Positions 36,621 to 46,266 of a DNA stretch of 64,000 bases are shown one piece after another. How positions within the stretch are numbered: the stretch's first letter is position 1; the number at the start of each line of letters is the position of its first letter. Below the pieces are notes generated by a model that did not search any database, was not told the DNA's origin, and saw nothing but the letters and a program-made list of their open reading frames with translations. The stretch is from Calothrix sp. PCC 6303 (GTDB lineage Bacteria > Cyanobacteriota > Cyanobacteriia > Cyanobacteriales > Nostocaceae): contig NC_019751.1 of the NCBI RefSeq assembly GCF_000317435.1, forward strand, positions 3,658,001-3,722,000. The letters are read 5' to 3'. Position numbers and translations under genes: made by a program.

Positions 36621-38135
36621 TCACCAGCCAAAAAAACGTGATATTTGATTACGAATTCTTTGCCAATAATTCAAAGGTTGACATTGATATTGTAAACTTG
36701 CAGATTCTCTAATTAATTCCCACAAAGCAGGAGGATACTCACAAGAATTAATTCCATACCACAGACGATCAAACTTTTTCTCTCCCACCTCAGATAAAAG
36801 TCTACCTAACTGCTTGATACAAAATTGAAGTTTATGTGCATCTTCTCTTTCTAAAAATATAGTTAATGCTTTTAACAACTGATTCATTGCCTCTTCAAAT
36901 TCTCTTTGTTGTAAAGCTAATAAACCAAGTTGATAATATCCATCAGCAGCATTATTTATATCTCCAGTACTCTCATAAATATTTAAAGCTTCCTGAAAAA
37001 AATCTTTTGACCGCTGCCAATCTTGACATTCATACGCCAAAATACCCAGATGATGATATTCATCTCCTATAGAAGAAATATTTCCAGCATGTTGGTAAAT
37101 ACTCAAAGCTTTATAATAATAACTAGATGCTAAATCTGGCTTTTTTTCTAACTGGGCAATTGTCCCTAAATGATGATATTCACGAGCGCAACCTTGAAAA
37201 TCAAATAAGCTTTCTTTAATTTCTAAAGCTTTTTGAAAAAACGATCTTGCTTGTTTATATTCGCCTAATTCTTGGAAAACAATTCCTAAATTGTGGCATT
37301 GACAAGCAGTTCCATGGGAATCACCTATTTTTTCTTTGATTTTTAAAGCGTGATGATAAAATTCTTGGGCTTCATGCAAATGTCTTTGATCGTGAGCTAT
37401 TATACCCAGATTGTGGTAAATCTTTGCCTGATTCGGTAAATCTTGAGCAGCCTCATAAATTTGCAGTGCTGTTTTAAAATAATTAATAGATTCATTAAAT
37501 CGTCGCAATTGTCTATAAACTAAACCCAACTGACCACAATCACTCGCTGCATTTACAGAATCATTAATATTTTGACGGATTTCTAAAGCTTTATGATAAT
37601 ATTCTTTTGCCTCTTCAAACCAATTTGCTTGTTGGGCAACTAAGCCAAGTTGATGATAAATAAAAGCTGACTTATAAATATCTTGATTATTAATAAATAT
37701 TCCCAGTGCTTTTTGATAATAGTTACTTGCATCTTGAAACTTGTACTGAATTAAGTAAATATTAGCTATTCCCCAATAGCTGTCAGCAACTGCATTTGCA
37801 TTTCCTGAGTCTGTAAAAATAGTTTCAGATTTGTGGTAAAAACTTATTGCTTCATCAAATCTATTTTGCTGTTCGGATAATTGACCTAATTGGTAATAAA
37901 CTGTTGCAGCTTGCTGCATATTTCCAGAATCTACCAAGATTGTCAAAGATTTTTGATAATAAAACTTCGCTTTTTCATACTGTTTTTGCTTCTGTGCTAT
38001 TATCCCTAGCTGACTATAGGCATTAGCTACTTGATCTAATTTGCCTTCTTGCTCGTATATAACTACGGCTTTTTGATAAAAATCTTTGGCACTGTGATCA
38101 TCATCATTATTACCTCCTAAATTATTGCTGAACAT
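36621..38135 (-). CDS. Tetratricopeptide-repeat protein
   Basis: 504 residues made almost wholly of about eleven TPRs of 40 residues (YQLGLLALQQREFEEAMNQLLKAL, YHNLGIIAHDQRHLHEAQEF and so on), no signal or membrane segment, and a basic C-terminal tail (RIRNQISRFFGW). It is a protein-protein interaction scaffold; the partner is unknown. It converges on the T4SS-like run but is on the other strand, so it need not belong to it. The repeats are diverged, unlike those at 59735-61750. Confidence 0.85.
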   Translation of the reverse strand: MFSNNLGGNNDDDHSAKDFYQKAVVIYEQEGKLDQVANAYSQLGIIAQKQKQYEKAKFYYQKSLTILVDSGNMQQAATVYYQLGQLSEQQNRFDEAISFYHKSETIFTDSGNANAVADSYWGIANIYLIQYKFQDASNYYQKALGIFINNQDIYKSAFIYHQLGLVAQQANWFEEAKEYYHKALEIRQNINDSVNAASDCGQLGLVYRQLRRFNESINYFKTALQIYEAAQDLPNQAKIYHNLGIIAHDQRHLHEAQEFYHHALKIKEKIGDSHGTACQCHNLGIVFQELGEYKQARSFFQKALEIKESLFDFQGCAREYHHLGTIAQLEKKPDLASSYYYKALSIYQHAGNISSIGDEYHHLGILAYECQDWQRSKDFFQEALNIYESTGDINNAADGYYQLGLLALQQREFEEAMNQLLKALTIFLEREDAHKLQFCIKQLGRLLSEVGEKKFDRLWYGINSCEYPPALWELIRESASLQYQCQPLNYWQRIRNQISRFFGW

Positions 38136-38460
38136 ATTTAGCCGATCTAAAGGATAAAAGTTATACTACTTTATTCGAGTATTTACACTTATTTAGAGCA
38201 AATTACAGGATAAAAATAAACAAAATTTGAGAAATTTAAGTAAATATTATTCATTGGATGTAGCTATTAATATAATTAATAATTATCTTTTTCTCAGATA
38301 TAGGGGTTGTATTCCCAAAATAACCTATATATCCCCAAATAGTGGAATTGTAATTTGTAAAGCTAAATTTACTACTGGTAGCAAAAAAAGATTTTAGTTT
38401 AATATTTGTTTCTGCTTGCTCCAGCAATAAATTTATATTTTGCGTGACTAGTTGTAAATA
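38136..38460. other. Divergent gap without a gene
   Basis: 325 nt, strongly AT-rich, between divergent genes, so it must hold both promoters. TATAGGGG and CCTATATATCCCC stretches near 38300-38336 are partly complementary. No RNA gene or repeat family is recognised. Confidence 0.45.
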
Positions 38461-39270
38461 ATGGAATTTTTCACTATATTTTTGTCAAGCCTACTAGGTT
38501 TGATTATTCCCGTAGGGATAGTAATTGATCAAACTGTCACCAATAGAATCCGCTCCCAGTTTGCTAAGGCTGAGGAATTGCAAGTACGTATAGATAATGC
38601 CCCAACGTATCAGCTAATACAGGGGAAAATCAATCGAGTCAGAATTGCTGGACGTTCGTTACAATTAAAGCGTAGAGATATTCGCATCGCCGCTTTAGAG
38701 TTAGAAACAGATGCAATTGAACTTGATATTCATAGCCGTGGAAAAAAACGCGCAAAGCTTAAGCAACCTTTACAAGCAGGTTTACGCTTAGTTTTGAACG
38801 AAACCGATATTAATAAAATTTTACAATCTCCGGAATTTCTGGGGTTGCTAAGTAAGTTAAACATAGTTTCCATCAATGCCGATAATATGGGTTCTCGCCC
38901 CATATACCAGCTTCATAACTTACAAGTAAAATTTTTAACAAATCAGCGATTAAACATACAAGTAGAAATACGGGAGGTAGGTAAAAAGCAAGGATTGCAT
39001 CTGGTGGTGGAAACAGGAATCAATGTGATTGGTGGTAGACAATTTCAGCTTGTAAATCCATTAATAAAAGTGAATCAGGAGGCAGTTCCAATTCAACTTA
39101 TAGATGCTATAGTAAGTAACCTAAATCGACGCTTCGACTTAGCAAACCTGGAAACAAATGGTTTAATAGTGCGAATACTGCAATTAAATATAAAAGAAAA
39201 CACATTGGAAGTGGCTAGCTTTTTCAGGATTGAGCCATCATCTAAAATTTTAGAAGCTATCAGATTATAG
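38461..39270 (+). CDS. DUF2993 (LmeA-like) protein
   Basis: 269 residues. Starts with a hydrophobic segment (FFTIFLSSLLGLIIPVGIVIDQTV) that is a signal or anchor, then the DUF2993 pattern IRSQFAKAEELQVRIDNAPTYQLIQGKINRVRIAGRSLQ and the paired beta strands of the family. LmeA of actinobacteria binds phospholipid; cyanobacterial members are common and of unknown role. Envelope location is inferred. Confidence 0.82.
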   Translation: MEFFTIFLSSLLGLIIPVGIVIDQTVTNRIRSQFAKAEELQVRIDNAPTYQLIQGKINRVRIAGRSLQLKRRDIRIAALELETDAIELDIHSRGKKRAKLKQPLQAGLRLVLNETDINKILQSPEFLGLLSKLNIVSINADNMGSRPIYQLHNLQVKFLTNQRLNIQVEIREVGKKQGLHLVVETGINVIGGRQFQLVNPLIKVNQEAVPIQLIDAIVSNLNRRFDLANLETNGLIVRILQLNIKENTLEVASFFRIEPSSKILEAIRL

Positions 39271-39331
39271 ACTCGATAGCGATTCGATTTTGTAGAAGAT
39301 CTAAGATATCAACCCCACAAAGGTAATTAAA

Positions 39332-39946
39332 ATGAGAGAACAGGAAAAAAATAATCGGATCTCTTCAGGTGTGATTGCAGCGCTATCTGCTGCGGTTGTG
39401 GCTGTAGGTGGAGGCGTTGCTCTATATACTAGCAATAATGTACAAACCCCATCAACACCCAATATCACACGATCACCTGGCAGTGGGAACCAAAACAAGC
39501 AAAATCCGGCAAATGAGCAAGTAGCAAATATTTATTTGCTCAGGGATAATGGTAAAAACTTTGTATTAGTTCCTTTGCCAGTCAAGGTTGCAGCATCTAG
39601 TGAGAAACCCGACGAATTTCTGGCAGCTATCTTTAATAGCCTGCTAACGGCTAAAAACGATGGTGATACCAGTAGTGTGATTCCTTCAGGGACGAAGGTT
39701 TTGGGAGTAAAAGTTGAAAAAGATACTGTTAGGGTGAATTTATCAGAACAGTTTGCCAGTGGAGGTGGTAGTGCTTCAATGGCTGGACGTGTAGGACAAG
39801 TTGTATATACTGCAAGTACTTTAAATCCTGAATCTAAAGTTTATATTGCAATTAATGGTAAGCAGGTGGATGTGTTGGGTGGAGAAGGTTTAGAGTTAGA
39901 ACAACCGCTGACTCGCGCTAGCTTTGCAAAGAACTATCAACTTTAA
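39332..39946 (+). CDS. GerMN-domain protein
   Basis: 204 residues. N-terminal membrane helix (GVIAALSAAVVAVGGGVALY), a short linker, then a GerMN (sporulation/spore germination) domain: VANIYLLRDNG, FLAAIFNSLLTA, GTKVLGVKVEKDTVRVNLSEQFASGGGS, QVVYTASTL. In cyanobacteria such proteins lie in the periplasm with unknown function. It follows the DUF2993 gene by 61 nt in the same direction and may be co-transcribed. Confidence 0.85.
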   Translation: MREQEKNNRISSGVIAALSAAVVAVGGGVALYTSNNVQTPSTPNITRSPGSGNQNKQNPANEQVANIYLLRDNGKNFVLVPLPVKVAASSEKPDEFLAAIFNSLLTAKNDGDTSSVIPSGTKVLGVKVEKDTVRVNLSEQFASGGGSASMAGRVGQVVYTASTLNPESKVYIAINGKQVDVLGGEGLELEQPLTRASFAKNYQL

Positions 39947-39973
39947 GTCCATCTTTAGATGTGTAAATTGGGA

Positions 39974-40321
39974 CTACTTGGGGTTTAAAACACGGAAATT
40001 GCGTGCTTGTTGTTCTAGTCTAGTGGCAATGCGATCGCATACCTGATTACAAAGCTCAAAAATCATTGCATCTTCCACTCGGTAGTATGCACAAGTCCCT
40101 TCACTACGACGGCTAAGAATTCCAGCTTGCCACATTACTTTCAGGTGTTTGGAAACATTTGCCTGAGACGTTTGTGTTGCCTCCACTAATTCTTGCACGC
40201 ACTTTTCATCATCTCGGAGGAGATGTAAAAGTCGCAAACGCATTGGTTCACTCAGTAAGCTGAAGTATTCCGCTACTTGTTGTACAACCTCTGGTGGTAC
40301 AGACAACATTTGTTTCATCAC
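39974..40321 (-). CDS. ArsR-family winged-helix regulator
   Basis: 115 residues, one winged helix-turn-helix domain (LLSEPMRLRLLHLLRDDEKCVQELVEATQTSQANVSKHLKVMWQAGILSRRSEGTCAYYRV). DNA-recognition helix is TSQANVSKHLKVM. A single cysteine lies where metal-sensing members have CxC (EKCVQEL), and two more cysteines lie in the last helix (ELCNQVC), so redox or metal sensing is possible but unproven. ATCAATAG and CTATTGAT at 40388-40428 upstream could be its operator. Confidence 0.85.
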   Translation of the reverse strand: MMKQMLSVPPEVVQQVAEYFSLLSEPMRLRLLHLLRDDEKCVQELVEATQTSQANVSKHLKVMWQAGILSRRSEGTCAYYRVEDAMIFELCNQVCDRIATRLEQQARNFRVLNPK

Positions 40322-40387
40322 TACTTTGACCCGCGAGACTTAAATGTAAAATCGTAAAATCTAAAAATTCAATGTTCAGTTAAAAAA

Positions 40388-40428
40388 ATCAATAGTTTCT
40401 AAAAAAAATAGATATTTGTACTATTGAT
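40388..40428. promoter_or_regulatory. Inverted repeat upstream of the ArsR-type gene
   Basis: ATCAATAG (40388-40395) and CTATTGAT (40421-40428) are perfect 8-base arms about 67 nt upstream of the ArsR-type start. Autoregulatory binding is a guess from position. The remaining gap (40322-40774) holds the hairpin listed separately and no gene. Confidence 0.3.
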
Positions 40429-40629
40429 TTAGTTTGTGGAAACCTGTGTTGGATTAGCAAACCAACTCAAATCCCTCACATTTGGCACTTTTGGGAAACA
40501 CTATGAGTAATTATTTATGTTGATGTTGCACTCAAGCAACAGCGTCTAGAATATTACCACTTTTTGGTTATATATGATTCATGGTTGGGATCCTACTTGA
40601 CAGCGCAAATTTCAGCTTGACAGCATAAA

Positions 40630-40662
40630 TCATCCTTATTTTTAAATATTTGTTAAGGATGA
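40630..40662. terminator. Hairpin between accB and the ArsR-type gene
   Basis: TCATCCTTA (40630-40638) and TAAGGATGA (40654-40662) pair over 9 bases around a T/A-rich loop, 113 nt past the end of accB. Could end the efp-accB transcript; no strong T run follows on the minus strand. Confidence 0.4.
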
Positions 40663-40774
40663 TTATAAAAATTTATGGTACTAAATTCGCTCCCTGTATG
40701 CCGTCTAAGTAATTACGCAAGAATACACAGTATGCAACCGAAAGCGAATTTCAGCATATTTGAGCCAGGATTAA

Positions 40775-41365
40775 CTAGCCAGGATTAACTCGCATCAAAG
40801 GTTGACCATATTCTACAGGTTCCCCATTCTGCACCAAAATTTCCATGACTTGACCTGATACTTCAGCCTCAATTTCGTTCATTAATTTCATGGCTTCGAT
40901 AATACAGACTGCATCACCTTTACGGATACGTCCACCAATTTCAATAAATGGTGCTTCTCCAGGTGCAGGGGCACGGTAAAATGTTCCCACCATTGGGGAA
41001 GTAACCTCTACCAATTTTGAATCCATTGCAGATGGAGGGTTTCCTGATTGCCCCCCTGCAAATGCATTACCAGGGTTTAATCCCTGTCCTCCAGGTGTTG
41101 ATACTAAACTGACAACAGGATGGGGTGTAGCCCCAATTAGCGTCGTCTGCTCAACCTGGGGTGTAGTGGGTGTGTTGTTTAAAATTAATCCCGAACTATC
41201 TTTGCCCCCTTGCACTACAGCGATAGCTGGGTGAGTAACACTGCTAGTTTTACGAACAGAGATTTCCAAGTCATCGCTTTTGAGCGTTACTTCTGCAATA
41301 TCTGTTTGGGCAATAGTTACTAGTAATTGACGAATTTCATTAAAGTCCAATGGCACAGTTGACAT
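40775..41365 (-). CDS. accB: Biotin carboxyl carrier protein of acetyl-CoA carboxylase
   Basis: 196 residues from ATG at 41365; the frame reaches 41413, but cyanobacterial AccB proteins begin near PLDFNEIRQLLVTIAQTDIAEV, which supports the shorter form. The C-terminal biotinyl domain has EAMKLMNEIEAEV with K160 as the biotin site, preceded by a proline/glycine-rich linker. Carries biotin for fatty-acid synthesis. It lies after efp on the same strand, the usual cyanobacterial pairing. Confidence 0.95.
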   Translation of the reverse strand: MSTVPLDFNEIRQLLVTIAQTDIAEVTLKSDDLEISVRKTSSVTHPAIAVVQGGKDSSGLILNNTPTTPQVEQTTLIGATPHPVVSLVSTPGGQGLNPGNAFAGGQSGNPPSAMDSKLVEVTSPMVGTFYRAPAPGEAPFIEIGGRIRKGDAVCIIEAMKLMNEIEAEVSGQVMEILVQNGEPVEYGQPLMRVNPG

Positions 41366-41487
41366 TACCTCATGCGATCGGTGAGAGATTTCCACAGGCA
41401 GATTTGGTGCCAAAAATTGTGATCTAAGGCACCAAGGATTTACTTAGTTTTGTTCAGTAACCGTACTTAACGGTAGGTACGTAGTGA

Positions 41488-41514
41488 TTTCTGTAAGTAG
41501 GCATACTTACGGAA
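41488..41514. other. Hairpin in the efp-accB spacer
   Basis: TTTCTGTAAGTA and TACTTACGGAAA pair with one G-T/mismatch position around GGCA. In the 291-nt spacer between efp and the accB start. Possible attenuator or processing site; further GGTAG/CTACC stretches nearby may pair as well. Confidence 0.35.
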
Positions 41515-41656
41515 ACCACCGAATTGACCCTTTAGGCAGTATCTACCGTATCTACAGGATTTAGATAAACCTTTCGGTAAAAAAGAATATTAAGCGGGCA
41601 AGATGTTTTCCTGCTGGGCATGGAAATCGAAATTGATGCCGAATTTTCGCTCTTAC

Positions 41657-42214
41657 TTATTCCCTGCCCATATATTTATCATCACGGGTATCGATACGGA
41701 TTCGCTCCCCTTGAGTAATAAATAACGGTACCATTACCATCGCCCCTGTTTCCAAGGTTGCTGGTTTGCTACCACCTGTAGCGGTATCACCTTTAACGCC
41801 AGGATCAGTTTGGGTTATTTCTAGAACAACTGAGTTAGGTAATTCTACATCCATCACCTGTTCGTTCCAGCGAATAACGTTAACTTCCATCCCTTCCTTT
41901 AGATATTTAACGCGATCGCCTATTTGGGCAGCGGTTAATCTACCCTCTTCGTAGCTCTCCATATCCATAAAGACGTATTCATCACCTTCTTTATAGGTAT
42001 GTTGCATCGTGCTTTTCTCAAGGTTTGCCTGGGGTACAGTTTCACCTGCACGGAAGGTTTTTTCCATCACACCACCAGTTTGGGCGTTTTTCAGCTTTGT
42101 CCGCACAAATGCTGCACCTTTACCTGGCTTGACATGGAGGAATTCTATTACCCGCCATACAGAGCCATCTAATACAATCGAAACACCAGGGCGAAAGTCG
42201 TTACTGGAAATCAT
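41657..42214 (-). CDS. efp: Elongation factor P
   Basis: 185 residues from ATG at 42214, the normal length; the longer frame to 42238 adds eight residues that do not fit. Starts [21 protein letters not shown], with the loop [14 protein letters not shown] (K32 at the tip), [18 protein letters not shown], and the C-terminal [16 protein letters not shown]. Helps ribosomes through polyproline stretches. First gene of the efp-accB pair. Confidence 0.96.
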   Translation of the reverse strand: MISSNDFRPGVSIVLDGSVWRVIEFLHVKPGKGAAFVRTKLKNAQTGGVMEKTFRAGETVPQANLEKSTMQHTYKEGDEYVFMDMESYEEGRLTAAQIGDRVKYLKEGMEVNVIRWNEQVMDVELPNSVVLEITQTDPGVKGDTATGGSKPATLETGAMVMVPLFITQGERIRIDTRDDKYMGRE

Positions 42215-42238
42215 GAAGCTTTCAAATGTTGAAGACAA

Positions 42239-42972
42239 TCGGCATTTATTGTACCCTTCAAGGGCGGTAATTAGTCATTCATCATGGTTGATTGGTGATT
42301 TTTACCCATAGAAATGACCATTAACAGGTACAAAAAAGCCAGTTGGAATCAGCCCAGAGCTAATGGTAGACCAATAATAACTGATTCTGTTCAAATATTT
42401 GTTCAATTTTGGCAGTTAAATAAATAATCAAGAATTCGATTATTTCAGATCAAAAAACTTAATGTATAAATTATTGCAAGCAATTTGACTGAATAAAGCT
42501 GATAAATTGATCTTGAAATATCTTGTGCGATTAGAATAGGCGATCGCATATTCACACAAAAGCCTATTAATGCGAAGCTTGCGCGACGTAAGTCGTTCGC
42601 GTATGGTTTTAAATTAGACACGTCAGTAAATTTATAACCCAGTCTGTACAAGGGTTTTAAAGATTGCTTATATGTCTTAGCTCAACGTAGCAATAAGGGT
42701 TTGAGATAGTTGATGATAGTTTAGAGACAAAAAATAGGATTTTCTAATTTTGGGCTTACACATGATTTATTATGCGATGGAATCCCCACAAGCTATATAT
42801 GGCAAATATTAGGGTTGGTAAAAATTAAGCTTTATATTCCATCTTTTCGGGAATTTAATTTTCGGACGGGTTTTAATGGTCATGTTCAGCGGACGCTATT
42901 AGCCTCTCTATCACTATCAGAAAGCCTGGTGGTTCCGCTGCAACACAGTTGTTAGGTGGCTGGCAGCTTCAA
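42239..42972. other. 734-nt gene-poor stretch with one dispersed repeat
   Basis: No convincing gene; short open frames here are overlapped by repeat sequence. The 29-bp repeat is at 42572-42600, preceded by HIP1 and ACACAAAAGCCTATTAATGC, the same arrangement as in 44840-45180. The rest is AT-rich. Start of the accessory patch. Confidence 0.5.
42572..42600 (+). repeat. 29-bp dispersed repeat, exact copy
   Basis: Identical to the copy in the VirB2-like gene and to 44876-44904. Noncoding here. Confidence 0.8.
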
Positions 42973-43263
42973 TTACTTGCGGCTTTTCCAGTAACCAGGC
43001 TCACGACTACAATGCATGACTGCCAAAATCAAAATGTAGTCTTGTTCAATTGTATAGAGAACACCATAAGGAAACTTACGCGCCATACATCGCCGAACAT
43101 CCTCATCAATTTTAGCGTAACGAGTTGGAGACTCCCTGATCCGATAAACTGTATCCTCAACCACGTTTATGAACGTTTGAGCAACCTCTACTTTCTGCTC
43201 TGTGTAGTATTGAACTGCTTCAGCGTAATCATTCAGGGCTTCAGGATGAAATACATACCTCAT
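42973..43263 (-). CDS. RelE/ParE-family toxin
   Basis: 96 residues: YVFHPEALNDYAEAVQYYTEQK, TVYRIRESPTRYAKIDEDVRRCMARKFPYGVLYTIEQDYILILAVMH, the usual ParE order of helix pair then four-strand sheet. Toxin that would act on gyrase or ribosome-bound mRNA; which is unknown. It overlaps the antitoxin gene by 4 nt (ATGA). Confidence 0.9.
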   Translation of the reverse strand: MRYVFHPEALNDYAEAVQYYTEQKVEVAQTFINVVEDTVYRIRESPTRYAKIDEDVRRCMARKFPYGVLYTIEQDYILILAVMHCSREPGYWKSRK

Positions 43264-43490
43264 GGCTCAATTAGCCGTCTGACTTGCGCTAAGGCATCTT
43301 CGCCTGAAATTGGTTGGATAAGACCACTTCGCACCTCATCTCGTCGGCGCTTGGCTTCAGTTAACCAAACTGCCTGAATTGCTGAGTCGGTATCAAACTC
43401 CAAGCTTTCCACTAACTTGTCTGCCAGGAGCGCTCTTGACTCACTAGGCAGAGACAATATTTCTTGAGTCAGTTGCTCAATCGATCGCAT
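43260..43490 (-). CDS. Addiction-module antitoxin component
   Basis: 76 residues. LTQEILSLPSESRALLADKLVESL and IQAVWLTEAKRRRDEVRSG and the final SGEDALAQVRRLI are the pattern of the short addiction-module proteins paired with ParE toxins. Lies upstream of and overlaps the toxin gene, as expected for neutralising antitoxin; probably represses its own promoter. Confidence 0.88.
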   Translation of the reverse strand: MRSIEQLTQEILSLPSESRALLADKLVESLEFDTDSAIQAVWLTEAKRRRDEVRSGLIQPISGEDALAQVRRLIEP

Positions 43491-43928
43491 AATACCAATC
43501 CCTCGCAGAAAGCTGAGTCTTAATGCAATTGTATCAAAATCTGAAATGAAAAGAACTTCAGGAAACAGTCATCTACCTCAGATAGCAGTGGATAAATTGG
43601 TGATTTGATTCAGAAAGCGATGCCAGGCGAAGCTTGCGCGACGTAGGGCGATCGCTCTTTCACACAAAAGCCGATGAATGCGAAGCTTGATGCAAATAGC
43701 GATGTAAGGCGATCGCATACGCACTATTGGCTATCTTCACAAGTTTTTGAGCAGTTTGTCATAGTTGCTATGGGAACCAATTCAAAACCAAACGATTGTT
43801 TCCGAGTCTTTCATTACTCCTACAGCACGCCAGCCGATACCTGCTCTTAAGTAGTTAAGCAGAATTAATTACACAAATAAATGATACCATTAAATGGATT
43901 CAGCTTGTGTTATGGATAAGGTCTTATT
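43491..43928. repeat. 438-nt gap with diverged repeats before the transposase
   Basis: Contains partial copies of the dispersed repeat (GCGAAGCTTGCGCGACGTA at 43627-43645 and a diverged one from about 43680) joined to ACACAAAAGCCGATGAATGC and HIP1 sites. The last 150 nt before 43929 hold no recognised transposon end. No gene. Confidence 0.5.
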
Positions 43929-44786
43929 ATGTTCTTTATCAAAGAAATAAATTCCCTTTCTTTGAAACTGCTAGAAAGGATATATCGCCAGAGCCGACAT
44001 CATCAAGTACGACAAAGAGCGCACTTTCTAATATTAGCTTCGCAAGGGGTGAAAGTCGATGAACTCATGAGAATATTTAGTGTGAGTTATAAGACAATCT
44101 ATAACTGGCAAAATCGTTGGGAATCTGAAGGGATGGTAGGACTATACAACAAGCCAGGTAGAGGTAGCAAAAAAATATTTGAACGCTCACAAGAAGAGGA
44201 AATTAGAGAATGGGCTAGACTTGAACCAAGACAAATAAAAAGAGTATTGCAAAAAGTAAAAGAGGAATGGGATGTTGTAGTTAGTGCTGAAACAATAAAA
44301 AGGATACTTAAAAGATTATCTATGAGCTGGCATCGGATGAGAAGAGATGTGTTTGGAAAGCCAGATCCCTTGGAATACAAGGATAAAAAAGAAAAGCTGT
44401 CAGAATTAAAACGTTTAGAAGATGAAGGAAAAATCAACTTATACTACTTAGATGAAGCCGGATTTTGTTTAATACCTACGGTTCCTTATGGTTGGCAAAA
44501 TATCGGTGAATATTTAAAAATTAAAAGCCGCCGCAGTCCTCGTCTAAATGTTTTAGGAATTATGAGTAGAAAGAATCATCTAGAAACTTATGTTTCATCT
44601 CAAACCATTAATTCTGATGTAGTTGTTGCTTGTATTGATACATTCTTTTCTACTGTAAATAAGCGGCGATTTATTAAGTATCAATGGATTGAAATAGATG
44701 CTTATTCTAGCTGGCAAACTTTTGTTACATCTCTAGAAAAAATCCTGAGAGAATTTGGTCAAAATTATGTAATTAATTTTGACTAG
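43929..44786 (+). pseudogene. IS630-family transposase with internal in-frame deletion
   Basis: 285 residues; full IS630 transposases have about 340-360. The N-terminal helix-turn-helix (QGVKVDELMRIFSVSYKTIYNWQNRW) and the first catalytic aspartate (YYLDEAGFCL) are present, and the C-terminus RRFIKYQWIEIDAYSSWQTF is normal. Between FFSTVNK and RRFIKYQW the usual block with the second aspartate (DNAxxH) and the glutamate (LNxIExxW) is absent, a loss of about 50 residues without frameshift. The protein cannot be a working DDE enzyme. Clear terminal inverted repeats were not identified. Confidence 0.85.
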
Positions 44787-44839
44787 CTACTTACCGAGTA
44801 AGAGTGTGTTTTAATTATTAAGATAGCATTTTGGATTAA

Positions 44840-45180
44840 CTGTTTAGATCGCGCTCCAACACAAAGCCCATGAATGCGAAGCTTGCGCGACGTAAGTCGT
44901 TCGCATCTCCACACAAAAGCCTATCAATTCGTTGTTTGATTTAGATAGCGATCGCATTCCAACACCAAAGCCTATAAATTGGTGGTTTGATCAAAACGCG
45001 CGATGTAAGGCGAAGCTCGCGCGACGTAAGTCGTTTGCATTCCAACACCAAAGCCTATGAATTCGTGATTTAATTCCAAGAGCGAAGCTTGCACGACGTA
45101 GCTTATCCGACGTAAGTCGTTCGCATCTCAACACCAAAGCCGATAAATTCGTGGTTTAATTCCAAGAACGAAAAGCATCT
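44840..45180. repeat. Cluster of diverged tandem-like repeat units
   Basis: About five units of roughly 50-90 nt, each with CAACACCAAAGCCTATAAAT-like sequence, then TTCGTGGTTTGATT, then a HIP1 or a copy of the 29-bp repeat (exact at 44876-44904; diverged at 45010-45038 and 45082-45124, the last with a 14-nt insertion). Units are imperfect and spacing varies, so it is not CRISPR. Same units flank the toxin-antitoxin pair. The rest of the gap to 45268 is without a gene. Confidence 0.65.
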
Positions 45181-45268
45181 GGTTTAAAATTGATAACGTT
45201 GCCCATCACCCCACCGCAAATAACCTTTGCATCACAACGGCGTGCATGGGTGTGTTAGCCTAGCTGCA

Positions 45269-45985
45269 CTATCCCATCCAAATATTAGCTATACGAGCAC
45301 CGAAGAGAAAGACCATAATACTAAATAGAATCCCTGTAACAATAAATAATAATACAGATATCCAGCGATCATCCTCATAAACTCGAAGTGATTCCTGCTC
45401 AAGATTCTTGACAAAGAAATTGATTTTGCTGGATGTTTCTCGTTGCAAACCAGGTGAGTAGGACATATAGGTTATAGGTATCTCTCCTTGAAGTGTTAAA
45501 AGTGCTACTCGTTCCGCTGTATTATCTCCTGTTCCGTCAACTTGAATGTATGCTCCTCGCAATGTTTTGAGTGAAAACTGTTGAGTTTTTGACCACCATA
45601 AACCTGCTCTTTCAAGCTCACAAATATTTTTGCTACGTTCACAGTTAAGTGTGGAACGTTGCCCTGTCGAGAGGATAGCCAAACACCAGACAAACAACAT
45701 GATACTTACTATAGTTATAAAGGCTCGTTTTTTGACTTTCGATCCATGATCTAATATAGTGCAAGTGACTCTGTAAAGTATCACTGAAGATATTGTCCCA
45801 ATAATCAAGGAAATTACCCTGTACCTGATAGCCGCAGTTACTATCTGATAGTTATTTTCCCAAAATTTCAGAAGGTACGGAGTCAAAACATGGATCGAAC
45901 TTACAGCAATCAAGCCCAGCAACAACAATAGACAAGTAATTGCTGCTATCCTACGAATGCAATTCTTGGAAGAGGCATAACTCAT
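45269..45985 (-). CDS. Unrecognised membrane protein
   Basis: 238 residues from ATG at 45985 (the frame goes on to a TTG at 46030). Three N-terminal hydrophobic segments (IAAITCLLLLLGLIAVSSIHVL, VISLIIGTISSVILYRV, AFITIVSIMLFVWCLAIL), an extracytoplasmic domain of about 90 residues with LERAGLWWSKTQQFSLKTLRGAYIQVDG, and a final helix (WISVLLFIVTGILFSIMVFLFGA). The design suggests a bacterial PH-like or sensor domain but no family is assigned. Confidence 0.6.
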   Translation of the reverse strand: MSYASSKNCIRRIAAITCLLLLLGLIAVSSIHVLTPYLLKFWENNYQIVTAAIRYRVISLIIGTISSVILYRVTCTILDHGSKVKKRAFITIVSIMLFVWCLAILSTGQRSTLNCERSKNICELERAGLWWSKTQQFSLKTLRGAYIQVDGTGDNTAERVALLTLQGEIPITYMSYSPGLQRETSSKINFFVKNLEQESLRVYEDDRWISVLLFIVTGILFSIMVFLFGARIANIWMG

Positions 45986-46266
45986 ATAGCAATCCTGCCT
46001 GATTGGTGGGAATGAACTTGACTTAATCAATGGACCTTGGCTTAATCAAAGGGTTTAGAGGCAGCCCTTTCAATGCGAACAATTGTACTAACTTTTGCAA
46101 CAAAAAAACATGTCCAATTAACCCCCTAAAAATAAGGCTTCTTGGAAATCTTCAAAAAAAACCAACAATTTGAGCGGCGATATAAAGTTATGCTGGCTGG
46201 ATTCGACGCTATATTTTCTTTCATGATAAACGCCACCCAAAGGATATGGGAAGTCCTGAAATCATC

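Noticed and set aside
42445-42651. 68-residue minus-strand frame
   Set aside because: It includes the 29-bp repeat and is low in recognisable protein sequence; probably noncoding.
44840-45180. CRISPR array
   Set aside because: Units are diverged, spacing is irregular, spacers share sequence, and there are no cas genes.
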